From: Larkinella punicea
GTDB taxonomy: Bacteria > Bacteroidota > Bacteroidia > Cytophagales > Spirosomataceae
Reading direction: 5' to 3'
Assembly: GCF_003334855.1 (NCBI RefSeq)
Contig: NZ_QOWE01000001.1
Coordinates: forward strand, 1 to 64,000
Length of the DNA stretch: 64,000 bases
Below the pieces are notes generated by a model. It was given only the letters and a program-made list of their open reading frames with translations, did not search any database and was not told the DNA's origin. Of this stretch, positions 17,749 to 27,048 are shown one piece after another. The position numbers were made by a program, and so were the translations under genes. How positions within the stretch are numbered: position 1 is the first letter of the stretch; the number at the start of each line of letters is the position of its first letter.

Positions 17749-18603
17749 CTAATTTTGTACCGTATTTACTAACGTACCGATTCCTTCAATCGTAATGTGT
17801 ACTTCGTCACCCACCGCCAGCGTAAAATCATCGCCGGGAACAATGCCGGTGCCGGTCATTAAATAACACCCTTGGGGGAAAGTAGTTTCACGAAACAGGA
17901 ACGAAACCAGTTCTGTGTGCTGGCGTTTCATGCGGTTGATGGCAATGCTTTCGTCAAAAACCGCCTTTCCGTTGCGCCGGATTTCAATTTTAATCATGGT
18001 TTCGGGCGAAATCGGAGCTTCCGGAACGTACAAACAGGGGCCAATCGCAGCCGCGCCATCGTAGGTTTTGGCCTGGGGCAGATACAGCGGATTTTCGCCC
18101 TCAATGCTCCGGGAACTCATGTCGTTACCAACGGTATAGCCCACGATTTTTCCGTTCGAGGTAATGAAAAGCGTCAGTTCCGGCTCGGGAACGTTCCAGA
18201 CCGAATCTTTCCGGATGCGAACCGCATCGCCCGACCCAACGGCCCGCGCGGCTGTGGATTTGAAGAATAATTCGGGCCGTTCGGCGTCGTAAACGCGTTC
18301 GTAAAAATCACCGCCCCCGGCATCTTTCGACTCTTCCATGCGGGCGTTGCGGCTTTTGAGGTAGGTTACGCCCGACGCCCAGATTTCCTGCTGGCTGATC
18401 GGCGGTAACAATTGGGTTTCGGTCCAGACCCGGTATTCGTCGGAAGCGGCCGTTGAAGGGATTTCCTGTTGAAGAAATTGGAACAGATCATCCTGGTTAA
18501 CGAGGTAATCCCAGTCGTCGCTCGGCGCGCGGTGAAAGCGGGATGGTCCGTCGGTGCGGTTATCTTCAACTACGATGCCCTGGCGGGTGCGGTACAGTTT
18601 CAT
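17749..18603 (-). CDS. Fumarylacetoacetate hydrolase-family protein, probable 2-keto-3-deoxy-pentonate dehydratase
   Basis: FAH-fold enzyme, 284 aa. The catalytic core has [18 protein letters not shown], the metal-binding acidic motif [32 protein letters not shown] and [12 protein letters not shown]. This pattern, particularly the N-terminal region ending in [18 protein letters not shown], resembles 2-keto-3-deoxy-D-arabinonate dehydratase, which makes 2,5-dioxopentanoate. The next gene, an aldehyde dehydrogenase for that product, supports this role. Alternatives are fumarylpyruvate hydrolase or another acylpyruvase. Starts at ATG with MKLYRTRQG. The 18604-18787 gap to divergent recO carries both promoters. 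Confidence 0.8.
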   Translation of the reverse strand: MKLYRTRQGIVVEDNRTDGPSRFHRAPSDDWDYLVNQDDLFQFLQQEIPSTAASDEYRVWTETQLLPPISQQEIWASGVTYLKSRNARMEESKDAGGGDFYERVYDAERPELFFKSTAARAVGSGDAVRIRKDSVWNVPEPELTLFITSNGKIVGYTVGNDMSSRSIEGENPLYLPQAKTYDGAAAIGPCLYVPEAPISPETMIKIEIRRNGKAVFDESIAINRMKRQHTELVSFLFRETTFPQGCYLMTGTGIVPGDDFTLAVGDEVHITIEGIGTLVNTVQN

Positions 18604-18787
18604 GAAGGATCAAGGAATTGAGTGTTGACTTAAAGACCGCAAAAATGGACATTTTTACGGAGGATTTTAAGAAATTTCGAATGGAAAATCGCGCAAAAGG
18701 CATTAATTTAGGATGGAATTAGCAGCGCTCAACCGGCCATTCCCTCCTTCCACACCCATTGCCGGCTGAGATTTTTTTACTGAAAAA

Positions 18788-19480
18788 ATGCTCCACAAAA
18801 CCCGAGGCATCGTTCTGAGTTATTTTCGCTACCGCGAAACGTCGATTATTGTCCGCATTTACACGGAGGAATTTGGGTTACACAGCTACCTCGTCAACGG
18901 AGTACGGTCGGCCAAAAGCAAAACCAACCGAATCGCCTTTTTCCAGCCTTTGACCTTGCTGGACATGGTGGTTTATTACAAACCCGGCAAAGATTTGCAC
19001 CGGCTTTCGGAGGTGAAGGTCAATTTTCCGTTTCAGCACATTCCGTTCGACATTGCCAAATCCAGCATGGCGTTGTTTGTTAGCGAAATGTTGACCAAAA
19101 CCCTGAAAGAAGAAGCCAGCAACCAGGCGTTGTATTATTTTTTAGTTGACAGTATTCTGTACCTGGAAGAAGCGGAAGCCGACTACGAGAACTTTCACCT
19201 TTCTTTTTTGTTAAAACTGGCCTCCTTTCTGGGGTTTGGCCCGGCGAGTGCCCGTGAGTTTGAAGGGCAATTGCAGGAACAGAAATACCCATTTTTGCCC
19301 GACGATGCGGCCGAAAAAGCCCTGAATCACTTCCTGCGCCAGCCACTGGCCACGCCCATCAAAATCTCCCGGTCAACCCGCGCTGAATTGCTGGACGCAC
19401 TCGTGGCGTTTTACCAGATTCACATCGACGGTTTGGGAGAAATCAAGTCGCTGTCGGTGCTGCGGGAGGTGCTGAGTTAA
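18788..19480 (+). CDS. recO: DNA repair protein RecO
   Basis: RecO anneals single strands and, with RecR, loads RecA onto SSB-coated DNA in gap repair. The N-terminal OB fold is plain (KTRGIVLSYFRYRETSIIV, LHSYLVNGVRSAKSK), followed by the helical C-terminal domain (LLKLASFLGFGPA). The zinc-finger cysteines found in some RecO proteins are absent, as is usual in Bacteroidota. Length 230 aa is typical. It is a single gene transcribed towards lptB, with a long palindrome in the convergent gap. Confidence 0.92.
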   Translation: MLHKTRGIVLSYFRYRETSIIVRIYTEEFGLHSYLVNGVRSAKSKTNRIAFFQPLTLLDMVVYYKPGKDLHRLSEVKVNFPFQHIPFDIAKSSMALFVSEMLTKTLKEEASNQALYYFLVDSILYLEEAEADYENFHLSFLLKLASFLGFGPASAREFEGQLQEQKYPFLPDDAAEKALNHFLRQPLATPIKISRSTRAELLDALVAFYQIHIDGLGEIKSLSVLREVLS

Positions 19481-19485
19481 AAAAA

Positions 19486-19589
19486 GAGCTGTTTCGCGGA
19501 GTTAAGCGGAGAAACAGGGAGTTTAACGGAGTTATTATTTTTCTCTGCTTAACTCCTTTTTCTCTGCTCAACTCCGCGAAATAACCTCT
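19486..19589. repeat. Long imperfect palindrome between recO and lptB
   Basis: The left arm (about 19486-19535) is made of GAGTTAAGCGGAG words and the right arm (about 19542-19589) of their complements (AACTCCGCGAAATAACCTC at the end). It fills the whole convergent gap between the stop of recO and the stop of lptB. The 24 bases at 19491-19514 match 16118-16141 exactly. Probably a bidirectional transcript-end structure. Confidence 0.85.
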
Positions 19590-20321
19590 TCAAATCTTCC
19601 GTTTTAACTCAAAATTCTGCCCCAGATACACGCGCCGAACCTGCTCGTCATTCGCCAGGTCCTCAGCAGTACCCTGCTTCAGAATTTTTCCTTCAAACAG
19701 CAGATAGGCCCGGTCAGTGATCGAGAGCGTCTCGTTGACATTGTGGTCGGTGATCAGAATGCCGATGTTCCGGTGTTTGAGCTGGGCGACAATGCTTTGA
19801 ATATCCTCGACAGCGATGGGGTCAACCCCGGCGAAGGGTTCGTCCAGCAGAATAAATTTGGGGTCAACCGCCAGACTCCGGGCAATTTCGGTGCGTCGGC
19901 GTTCACCGCCCGACAACACTTTCCCCTTGTTTTTGCGAACGTGCGTCAGACTGAATTCTTCCAGCAACTGCTCCACCTTGTCTTTTTGCGCCTGCCGCGG
20001 CAGGTCGGTCATTTCCAGCACGGCCAGCACGTTTTCTTCCACCGTCAAATCCCGAAAAATCGACGCTTCCTGCGCCAGATAGCCGATTCCCAGCCGGGCA
20101 CGCTTGTACATCGGGAGGCTCGTAATATCCTGATCGTCCAGATACACTTTGCCGCTATTCGGCTTGATCAAGCCCACCGCCATGTAAAAGGAGGTGGTTT
20201 TGCCCGCACCGTTGGGGCCGAGCAACCCGACGATTTCGCCCTGTTCGACCTGGTAGGTAACGCGGTCGTTGACCAGCCGGGAGCCGTATTTTTTAACTAA
20301 ATTTTCGGTTCGAAGAATCAT
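19590..20321 (-). CDS. lptB: LPS export ABC transporter ATP-binding protein LptB
   Basis: ATPase that powers lipopolysaccharide extraction from the inner membrane with LptF/LptG. 243 aa. Walker [12 protein letters not shown], signature [15 protein letters not shown], Walker [14 protein letters not shown] and switch ILITDHN are all intact; LSGGERRR and the [10 protein letters not shown] stretch are typical of LptB rather than amino-acid transporters. lptF, lptG and lptC are not in the window, which is usual in Bacteroidota. It is encoded just after recJ on the same strand (48 bp apart). Confidence 0.94.
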   Translation of the reverse strand: MILRTENLVKKYGSRLVNDRVTYQVEQGEIVGLLGPNGAGKTTSFYMAVGLIKPNSGKVYLDDQDITSLPMYKRARLGIGYLAQEASIFRDLTVEENVLAVLEMTDLPRQAQKDKVEQLLEEFSLTHVRKNKGKVLSGGERRRTEIARSLAVDPKFILLDEPFAGVDPIAVEDIQSIVAQLKHRNIGILITDHNVNETLSITDRAYLLFEGKILKQGTAEDLANDEQVRRVYLGQNFELKRKI

Positions 20322-20369
20322 GGTTTTCGTGCTCCGTTTGTCGCCGGTTTTCCCAGCGACTGACGTTGT

Positions 20370-22103
20370 CTATTGCTCAACGCCCACGGTCGCCTTAATA
20401 TCTTTCAAATATAACTGCAACGATTTGTTCCCGTTATAATTATTCTCTTCAATCTGGTAACAAATGGAAAAGGGCTGGTCGCGCCGGAGAAACAGGGCGT
20501 GGTGGGCCATGTTAAAGCCGATGGCCGTAAACCGCTGGTACGAACCGGCTTGCTGTACGGTCATTTTCAGGTGTTTTTCCTTCATGATATACGGTTCTCC
20601 CACCAGAAACACCTCGCTGGTTGAAAAAACCGGGGCCATATTTTGCGGCCCAAAAGGCGACATTTGTTTCAGAACGTTGTAGAACTTCTGGTCGATGGCG
20701 TCAAAATCAAGCGGCAAATCGATTTCAATCATCGGAACCAGTTGCTCCGCCTGAATGCGCCGGGTCACCACTTCCTCAAACTTTTGCTGAAACGCTTTGA
20801 TGTTTTCCAGCTTAAGCGTCAAACCGGCCGCAAAGGTGTGACCGCCAAATTGTTCGAGCAGGTCGGAACATTCTTCAATGGCTTCGTAGACATCGAATCC
20901 CGGCACCGACCGCGCCGAGCCAGCCGCCCGGTTGTGCGATTCCGTCAAAATAATGGTGGGCCGGTGGTATTTTTCAATGCAGCGCGATGCCACGATGCCG
21001 ATTACGCCCTTGTGCCAGGTATTGTTAAAAAGCACCGTACTTTTCGCGTTCAGCAGCCATTCATCGCCCTGAATCATAGCCAGCGCCTGTTCGGTAATGC
21101 TGGAGTCGTATTGCCGGCGGCTGTTGTTGTGTTCATTAATGGCAAACGCGAAGTCGGTGGCTTCTTCCTCGGTTTCGGCCAGCAACAACTGGACGGCGGC
21201 TTTGGCGTGCTTGATCCGACCGGCGGCATTGATCCGGGGCCCCAGTCCGAACACCACATTGGTAATGTCCAGTTCGGAGCTAAATCCGGCCACTTTGATG
21301 AGCGCCTGGAGTCCAAAACCGGGAGAAGCATTTAGCTTTTTGAGTCCGTAATACGCCAGAACCCGGTTTTCGCCCACAATCGGCACAATGTCCGACGCGA
21401 TGCTGATTGCCAGCAAGTCCAGATAGTCAAACAAACGATCCAGCGGAATTCCCTTGAACACACACAAGGCCTGCAGCAATTTAAAGCCAACGCCACAACC
21501 GGTCAGTTCTTTGTAGGGATACTCGCAATCGGAACGCTTGGGGTCGAGCACAGCCGCTGCCCGGGGTAATTCGGCGCCGGGGCGGTGGTGATCGCAGATG
21601 ATAAATTCAATGTCTTTTTCCAGGGCTTCGTCCACCCGATCGACGGATTTGATGCCGCAATCGAGGCTGACAATCAGCGAAAAACCGTTTTCGGCCGCCC
21701 ACGCGATGCCCTGAGACGAAATACCGTAGCCTTCTTTATACCGATCGGGAATGTAATAATCCAGATGAGGATAAAGGGTTTTCATGAAGCCGTAGAACAA
21801 CGCCACCGAGGTCGTTCCGTCTACGTCATAATCACCATAGACCAGAATCTTTTCCTCCCTGACCATCGCCATTTGCAACCGCTGAACCGCCTTGTCCATG
21901 TCCTTCATCAGAAAAGGGTCGTGGAGGTGTAGGAGTTCGGGGCGGAAATAGGTGCGGGCCTGGTCAAAAGTATGCACCCCCCGTTGGACCAGCAACATGG
22001 CCATAAACGGATTTACTTTCAGCTCGCGAGTCAAATTTTCAACCGCCAGTAACTCTTCCGGTGACTCCGGAACCGGTCGGTATAGCCAGCGTTTCTCACT
22101 CAT
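20370..22103 (-). CDS. recJ: Single-stranded-DNA-specific exonuclease RecJ
   Basis: 5'-3' ssDNA exonuclease used in recombination and mismatch repair. DHH phosphoesterase motifs are visible: I (VYGDYDVDGTTS), II (SLDCGIKS), III (FIICDHHRPG) and the DHHA1 motif QFGGHTFAAGLTL. An OB-fold region follows. Length 577 aa is normal. Probably co-transcribed with lptB downstream. The gap to the next upstream gene (22104-22199) shows no gene. Confidence 0.95.
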   Translation of the reverse strand: MSEKRWLYRPVPESPEELLAVENLTRELKVNPFMAMLLVQRGVHTFDQARTYFRPELLHLHDPFLMKDMDKAVQRLQMAMVREEKILVYGDYDVDGTTSVALFYGFMKTLYPHLDYYIPDRYKEGYGISSQGIAWAAENGFSLIVSLDCGIKSVDRVDEALEKDIEFIICDHHRPGAELPRAAAVLDPKRSDCEYPYKELTGCGVGFKLLQALCVFKGIPLDRLFDYLDLLAISIASDIVPIVGENRVLAYYGLKKLNASPGFGLQALIKVAGFSSELDITNVVFGLGPRINAAGRIKHAKAAVQLLLAETEEEATDFAFAINEHNNSRRQYDSSITEQALAMIQGDEWLLNAKSTVLFNNTWHKGVIGIVASRCIEKYHRPTIILTESHNRAAGSARSVPGFDVYEAIEECSDLLEQFGGHTFAAGLTLKLENIKAFQQKFEEVVTRRIQAEQLVPMIEIDLPLDFDAIDQKFYNVLKQMSPFGPQNMAPVFSTSEVFLVGEPYIMKEKHLKMTVQQAGSYQRFTAIGFNMAHHALFLRRDQPFSICYQIEENNYNGNKSLQLYLKDIKATVGVEQ

Positions 22104-22199
22104 TCTGCAAAGTAAAAAGAAAAGGGAGTACGGAAAACAAAAATCAGCAAGGTCACCCAGACGGTGCCTGTTTTGCTACCGGTTTTCCCAACGACGGTT

Positions 22200-23309
22200 T
22201 TATCGGACCAGAACCCGAACGGTCCGTTGCTGGTTCTGTTGTCCGGCACGAAGCAGATACAAACCCGGTTTTAACCGAACAGCCGGACGAACCCGCCAAT
22301 CGGTTGCGGACAACTGAATCAACTGAAACGTAAGGAACTGGCCGGTGGTGGTTAGGAACTGCAAACTGGCCGGATCGACGTTGGCAACGTTTAGCCGGAT
22401 TTCGTCTCCGGACGTTGGATTATCGCAAACCACGAACAACGCTTCGGAACGACTGACAAAAACCATTTTGGAAACCTGTGATGCCCCATCGTGATCGACC
22501 TGCCGAAGCCGGTAGTAGCTCGTTCCGGCGAGGGGTTCGCCATCGGTAAACGTATACAACCGCTTGCTGGCGGCATTACCAACGGCTGTCACCTGCCCGA
22601 TCGCACCAAACTCTTTGGCATCAGTACTGCGTTCGATCACAAAATGACTGGTTCCCCGCTCCCAGACGGTTTCCCACGAAAGCTGATTGCCGTTGCGTTC
22701 TGCTGTTCCTCTAAAATAGGCTAATTCGACCGGAAGCGTACCATTCGAGCTTACCGTAAAATCATCGATTCGGAAGGCAGTCGCACAGGATGCCCCAGCC
22801 GGGGGCGTATACCGGAGACGAAAAGTCAGATTAGCCTGGTTTTCAGCGGCAGTAGGCAACGTAAAAACCGATAATCCCCAGGTGGTCGTTGCCACGCTCG
22901 AAACGTCGGAGGAGATGCTGGTCCAGTTTGTTCCCCCATCGGTGCTGAATTCAAAAATGACCACCTGTGGGCCAAACGCGTTCGTTTTTCGACGGCCGAA
23001 ACCGACCATGATGTTGGTCTGCCCCACGGTGCTGATGGTTGGCGATGTGGCACTGTGCTCGGTATTGCCTCCGCATTCGCCAAAAGACAAATTATTGCCG
23101 CCCGAAGCGGTAAATGGCGTGGTGTAAGTATCGCTTGAGGAAGTGGAATTCACAACGATAGCCGTTGCGCTGCTTGGCGCCCACCCGCCCAGCCCAGACG
23201 TAAAATCCTGGGAATAAATAGTTTGTGCCAATACCGGTTTCGGCGCGAGGAAAATAAAAATTGCCAGACTGATCAATCGTAAAAAATGTCGCATGGTGTG
23301 GTGTTTCAA
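22200..23309 (-). CDS. Secreted protein with T9SS-like C-terminal domain (paralogue A)
   Basis: 369 aa. A signal peptide (FLAPKPVLAQ cleavage region) is followed by a jelly-roll-like module (residues about 27-190, with WAPSSATAIVVNSTSSSD and FRLRYTPPAGASCATAFRIDDF). Then comes the common Cytophagales hinge LPVELAYFRG, a fibronectin-like segment (LSWETVWERGTSHFVIERS) and a C-terminal beta domain ending GLYLLRAG...RTVRVLVR. The tail looks like a type A T9SS sorting domain without a strict consensus. Residues from the hinge on are clearly homologous to the next gene; the N-terminal modules differ. Function unknown; perhaps a surface adhesin or carbohydrate-binding protein. Confidence 0.8.
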   Translation of the reverse strand: MKHHTMRHFLRLISLAIFIFLAPKPVLAQTIYSQDFTSGLGGWAPSSATAIVVNSTSSSDTYTTPFTASGGNNLSFGECGGNTEHSATSPTISTVGQTNIMVGFGRRKTNAFGPQVVIFEFSTDGGTNWTSISSDVSSVATTTWGLSVFTLPTAAENQANLTFRLRYTPPAGASCATAFRIDDFTVSSNGTLPVELAYFRGTAERNGNQLSWETVWERGTSHFVIERSTDAKEFGAIGQVTAVGNAASKRLYTFTDGEPLAGTSYYRLRQVDHDGASQVSKMVFVSRSEALFVVCDNPTSGDEIRLNVANVDPASLQFLTTTGQFLTFQLIQLSATDWRVRPAVRLKPGLYLLRAGQQNQQRTVRVLVR

Positions 23310-23344
23310 AGAGCGTGAGAAATGAATTGGATTGTACTGATTGG

Positions 23345-24499
23345 TTATTGAACCAGCAGATGCACAGCCTTCAAACCCGGTGCATGCAGGATGTACACGC
23401 CGGTTTTCAGCGGTTTTTGAGGTATTAGCCTAATCTGACCCGTGGTGGGTTCTACCAGTCGAAAGGCTATTTTTTGACCGGTCAGGTCGGTCAATTGCAA
23501 GGTGGCCGGATCGAGTTCGTTGCATTGCAAGCCCACGGAATGACCGTCGGACGGATTGGGATAAACGGCAAGGTCGGGCAGGCGGTTGTCGTGCCGAAGG
23601 GCGATGATTTTGGAATAGTGCTTCGAACCGTCTCTGTCGACCTGCTGCAAGCGGTAATAATTGGTCATCTGGTGCGACTGATCATCCACAAAGGAGTAAA
23701 ATTGTGGGCGGGTCGCATCACCGCTGGCCATTACCCGGCCAATGGGTGTAAAGTCAGACACGTTTAAACTATGCTCCACCGAAAAATAGCTGGCATTTCG
23801 CTCCGAAGTGGTTTCCCACGTCAGTTGAACGACACTGCCGATGGGTTTGGCCCGAAAATAAGCAAGTTCAACCGGCAAGACGACGCCGGACCAATCCATG
23901 TGACCGATGGTGAAACCTTGTAAATTCGGATTGGAGCCTGCTAAAGGCCCATTTCCAAACATAATAGTTAGGGTTTTGACCTTTTCCGGAAAGAATACCT
24001 TATCAACACTTGAGGAGGTGGATGAAGTTGCCAGGATTTCATTACCACTAACACTGTATCCGGCCCCAGCCGGGATAACCGGTGTAACAGGATTACCAAA
24101 TTCATCACTGGCAATAATGGTTATTTTATCTTGATAACGGTGATCAGGGTTTGTTATAGTGAGGTTGTATTGAAGAGCATTCAAAGAAAATTCTAAACCA
24201 ACTACGGGATCGCCAAAAGTAAAGTTATAATTCTTTGTATCGCTTGATCTGTCGAAATCTACGCCTGGAGTATAAAAACCTGTACCTGCTATTCTTGGTG
24301 ATCTATTTGAAAATTGACCAGGCCCACTGATGCTAATATCGACATTAACTGACGGCGTGCCTATGCCAATGTAAGAATGAGAGGTGGCTCCATCCGGATA
24401 AAGTGGCGCTGTAGTTTCAAAATTCAGATCCTGCGCAACAGCAGGTGACAAATTCAACAGAGCTAGAAGCCCGGCGAAAAGCAGATAACCGTATTTCAT
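23345..24499 (-). CDS. Secreted protein with T9SS-like C-terminal domain (paralogue B)
   Basis: 384 aa. Signal peptide MKYGYLLFAGLLALLNLSPAVAQ, then a distinctive N-terminal module (residues about 24-210) with many Gly, Asn and Thr residues. After it come the hinge LPVELAYFRA, a segment LTWETTSERNASYFSVEHS and a C-terminal domain ending GVYILHAPGLKAVHLLVQ. The C-terminal half parallels paralogue A 35 bp downstream, so the two arose by duplication and module exchange. The 5' half (about 23900-24480) is more AT-rich than the neighbours. Probably exported by the type IX system. Function unknown. Confidence 0.8.
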   Translation of the reverse strand: MKYGYLLFAGLLALLNLSPAVAQDLNFETTAPLYPDGATSHSYIGIGTPSVNVDISISGPGQFSNRSPRIAGTGFYTPGVDFDRSSDTKNYNFTFGDPVVGLEFSLNALQYNLTITNPDHRYQDKITIIASDEFGNPVTPVIPAGAGYSVSGNEILATSSTSSSVDKVFFPEKVKTLTIMFGNGPLAGSNPNLQGFTIGHMDWSGVVLPVELAYFRAKPIGSVVQLTWETTSERNASYFSVEHSLNVSDFTPIGRVMASGDATRPQFYSFVDDQSHQMTNYYRLQQVDRDGSKHYSKIIALRHDNRLPDLAVYPNPSDGHSVGLQCNELDPATLQLTDLTGQKIAFRLVEPTTGQIRLIPQKPLKTGVYILHAPGLKAVHLLVQ

Positions 24500-24645
24500 A
24501 GCACAGAAGTTTAGCTGTTCGAAATGCGAATTCTAACACTCCTGAGACGTACGGTTTTGAAAAAAGTAATGACCTTTTTTTATAATAATTTTAGAGTTGA
24601 CAAATGCCACTTTTTAAGTAAAACCTATGCTTAATCCTGTAAACT

Positions 24646-25497
24646 TTAAGTAAACTGTTTGGCTTCCTGCCAATACACTTCCATTTCTTCCAGCGTCATA
24701 TCTTTCAGGTGTTGGCCGTTGCTGCGAGCCTGTTCTTCGAGGTATTGAAAGCGTTTGATGAACTTTTTATTGGTGCGTTCCAGCGCGGTTTCGGGATTGA
24801 TGTCGATGAAGCGGGCGTAGTTGACCAGCGAAAACAGCACATCGCCAAATTCCTTTTCGGCGCGTTCGCGGTCGATGATCTCGTCGGTTTCGGCATTAAA
24901 TTCATCTTTAAACTCCTGCATTTCTTCCTCCACTTTTTCCCAAACCTGCTGTTTTTCCTCCCAGTCAAAACCGGCACCACGCGCTTTTTCCTGAATCCGC
25001 ATGGCTTTCACCAGCGCGGGCAGCGAGCCCGGCACGCCCGCCAACACCGATGTATTGCCTTCTTTCAGCTTCAGTTGTTCCCAGTTCTGCTTCACCTTTT
25101 CCTCCGTGTCGGCCACGACGGTGTTGCCATTGGCGTCGCCATAGATGTGCGGATGACGCGAAATCAGTTTGTCGCAAACACTGTTCAGAACATCGCCGAT
25201 GTCGAAGGTCGCCCCGGCTTGCGGCTCCGAAGCGATTCGGGCGTAAAAAACCAGGTGCAGCATCACATCGCCCAGTTCTTTCCGGATTTCGGACAGGTCT
25301 TTCTCCAGAATGGCGTCGGAAAGTTCGTAGGTTTCTTCGATGGTCAGGTGCCGGAGTGTGTCCATCGTTTGCTTGCGATCCCAGGGGCATTGTTCGCGCA
25401 GTTCGTCCATGATGGTCAGCAGGCGGTCGAAAGCCAGCAATTGTTCCTGCCGCCGGACGGGCATTGTTTCCAGTTGTTGATTCAGGTTGGTTTGCAT
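24646..25497 (-). CDS. mazG: Nucleoside triphosphate pyrophosphohydrolase MazG
   Basis: Hydrolyses (d)NTPs to NMP and pyrophosphate, and in some bacteria lowers ppGpp. The start chosen is MQTNLNQQ at 25497; the open frame runs 44 codons further with no sensible sequence. It has the usual two MazG repeats: first with LREQCPWDRKQT, EETYELSDAI and KELGDVMLHLV (metal-binding Glu/Asp), second with EEEMQEFKDEF and KEFGDVLFSLVNYAR. Length 283 aa is slightly over the E. coli enzyme because of an N-terminal extension. It stands alone, upstream of the T9SS paralogues. Confidence 0.93.
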   Translation of the reverse strand: MQTNLNQQLETMPVRRQEQLLAFDRLLTIMDELREQCPWDRKQTMDTLRHLTIEETYELSDAILEKDLSEIRKELGDVMLHLVFYARIASEPQAGATFDIGDVLNSVCDKLISRHPHIYGDANGNTVVADTEEKVKQNWEQLKLKEGNTSVLAGVPGSLPALVKAMRIQEKARGAGFDWEEKQQVWEKVEEEMQEFKDEFNAETDEIIDRERAEKEFGDVLFSLVNYARFIDINPETALERTNKKFIKRFQYLEEQARSNGQHLKDMTLEEMEVYWQEAKQFT

Positions 25498-25553
25498 CGG
25501 GATTATTTTTGACAAAGTTACGAAGCGGTTGGGAGGGTTTGGCGGTTTTTTGC

Positions 25554-25642
25554 ATAGGAACACGGATCTAACGGATTTACACTGATCAAACCGGATTTTA
25601 CTCGGTATAAATCCATCAGATCCGCTCAATCCGCGTTCCTAT
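25554..25642. repeat. Long imperfect palindrome, GGATCTAACGGATT type
   Basis: The left arm starts ATAGGAACACGGATCTAACG (25554) and the right arm ends with a near-complement (CAATCCGCGTTCCTAT to 25642). The arms are about 40 bases each with several mismatches. It lies between divergent genes, about 57 bp upstream of mazG and 138 bp upstream of the DUF1361 gene, so it cannot be a simple terminator for either. It is related in wording to the palindrome at 59683-59774. The remaining 25643-25779 holds the DUF1361 promoter region. Confidence 0.8.
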
Positions 25643-25779
25643 CCAATTTCTCACTAGAACAAACCCCGCTGGTTCAGGCAGCAAATCGAAAAAATCCTCC
25701 ATTCCTAAATATTTTCCCCCATTCCCTTGCCCCGCATCACTTCAATGTGCTACTTTGTAGTTCAAAGTTCTTTCATGGT

Positions 25780-26445
25780 ATGTTAAACAAACTACTTTCC
25801 GTTTACCGCTCCGGCGAAGGCCTGCGCATGTTGATCATGCTGTCCGTCATGAGCATCGCCATGGTGGTAGTCCGCCAGAATTACTGGTTCTTCAAAATGC
25901 TGAGCTGGAATCTGTTTCTGGCCTGGATTCCCCTCTTTGTTGCCCTGTTTCTGCGCGAAGGGCTGGAAGACCGTCAGTTGCCGAAATGGACGCTCTGGCC
26001 GGGGCTGGTCTTCTGGCTGCTGTTTCTGCCCAACTCCCCTTACATCATCACCGATCTGTTCCATGTCCGCCATGTTTCGGAAGAAACCGTGTGGTTCGAT
26101 ACGATGATGATTTTCATGTGTGCCCTCACGGGTTTACTCGCGGGCCTGTATTCCCAACTGCTGGTACACCGGATGCTCAGTGAGCGACTGGGTCGAACGC
26201 AGACATGGGTGGTCATGATCGGGTGTTTGGTGCTGACCAGTTTTGGCGTTTACCTCGGACGCTATATTCGCCTGAATAGCTGGGATTTATTCACCGATCC
26301 GCTGGAATTGGCCCAATTGATCGGCAAAAGCTTAGTGAATCCGTTTGCACTGAAACTCACACTTTCATATACATTTGCGTTGGTGACGCTTTATACGGGC
26401 TTCACCCAGTACGTTCAACGCCGAACGCATGAGCCGCTGGATTGA
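25780..26445 (+). CDS. DUF1361 integral membrane protein
   Basis: About 221 aa with seven or so hydrophobic segments. The DUF1361 landmarks LFLPNSPYIITDLFHVR (after the third helix) and GRYIRLNSWDLF are present. The start is the ATG at 25780 (MLNKLLSVYRS); an upstream in-frame start exists but adds an implausible leader. A TACTTTGT box at 25751 with a CTTG about 21 bp before it is a weak -33/-7 promoter candidate. Its 3' end overlaps the next gene by 17 bp, which implies coupled translation. Function unknown. Confidence 0.85.
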   Translation: MLNKLLSVYRSGEGLRMLIMLSVMSIAMVVVRQNYWFFKMLSWNLFLAWIPLFVALFLREGLEDRQLPKWTLWPGLVFWLLFLPNSPYIITDLFHVRHVSEETVWFDTMMIFMCALTGLLAGLYSQLLVHRMLSERLGRTQTWVVMIGCLVLTSFGVYLGRYIRLNSWDLFTDPLELAQLIGKSLVNPFALKLTLSYTFALVTLYTGFTQYVQRRTHEPLD

Positions 26446-26821
26446 TGTTCGGAAGAATTTGCGAAGCTTTCGGTTTGCCGCCGAGGGCATTCTCGCCCTC
26501 TTCCGGTTTGAGAATAATGCTAAAATTCATTTACTGGCGGCTTTGGCTGTCGTTGTCGCCGGCATCTGGCTCCGGTTGGATCGCGTTGAATGGGCGCTGG
26601 TGCTCACGCAGATGGGTCTGGTGCTGGCGGCCGAAGCGTTCAATACGGCCCTTGAAAAACTCGCCGATGTGGTTTCGCCGGAACATCACCCGATGATCAA
26701 AGCCGTCAAGGATCTGTCGGCGGGTGCGGTGTTGCTGGTAGTAATTGTGGCGGTTGTAGTAGGTATCTTGATTTTTGGCACTAAATTGATAAAAATGATG
26801 AATTGGAGTGAATGGTTTTGA
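26429..26821 (+). CDS. Diacylglycerol kinase family protein (DgkA-type)
   Basis: Small integral membrane kinase of the prokaryotic DgkA/undecaprenol kinase family, 130 aa. It shows RSFRFAAEGILALFRFENNAK at the N-terminus, the catalytic-helix signature AAEAFNTALEKLADVV, and the third helix with IKAVKDLSAGAVLL. In Gram-negatives it recycles diacylglycerol; in many others it phosphorylates undecaprenol, so the lipid substrate is uncertain. Its start lies inside the end of the DUF1361 gene, on another frame, so the two form an operon. Confidence 0.92.
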   Translation: MSRWIDVRKNLRSFRFAAEGILALFRFENNAKIHLLAALAVVVAGIWLRLDRVEWALVLTQMGLVLAAEAFNTALEKLADVVSPEHHPMIKAVKDLSAGAVLLVVIVAVVVGILIFGTKLIKMMNWSEWF

Positions 26822-27041
26822 AGGATTTCATGGTTACCAAGGTTAGGAAATGGTTTTATGGTTGAAATGGTTAGTATGGCTATTTATCCCGCTTATCCCC
26901 CACAAAAACCGTCCCTGATCCTAAAAAACCATTTCAACCATTTTAACCATTTAACCATTCTACAACCATTTAACCATTCTACAACCATTTAACCATTTTA
27001 ACCATCAAAACCATTTTCAACCATTAAAACCATCTTAATTA
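26822..27041. repeat. AACCATTT-type repeat region with loose palindromic arms
   Basis: The left part (about 26820-26885) is rich in AAATGGTT/GGTTGAAATGGTT words and the right part (about 26925-27041) in the complement AACCATTT. The right part contains two tandem 19-base units AACCATTTAACCATTCTAC followed by further partial copies. It fills the gap between dgkA and the 27049 gene, both on the plus strand. No gene is seen. It could fold into many alternative hairpins, and slippage between copies is likely. Confidence 0.8.
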
Positions 27042-27048
27042 GTTAACA

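Noticed and set aside
26941-27000. CRISPR-like array from the regularly spaced AACCATT words
   Set aside because: Units are short and contiguous, with no unique spacers and no cas genes.
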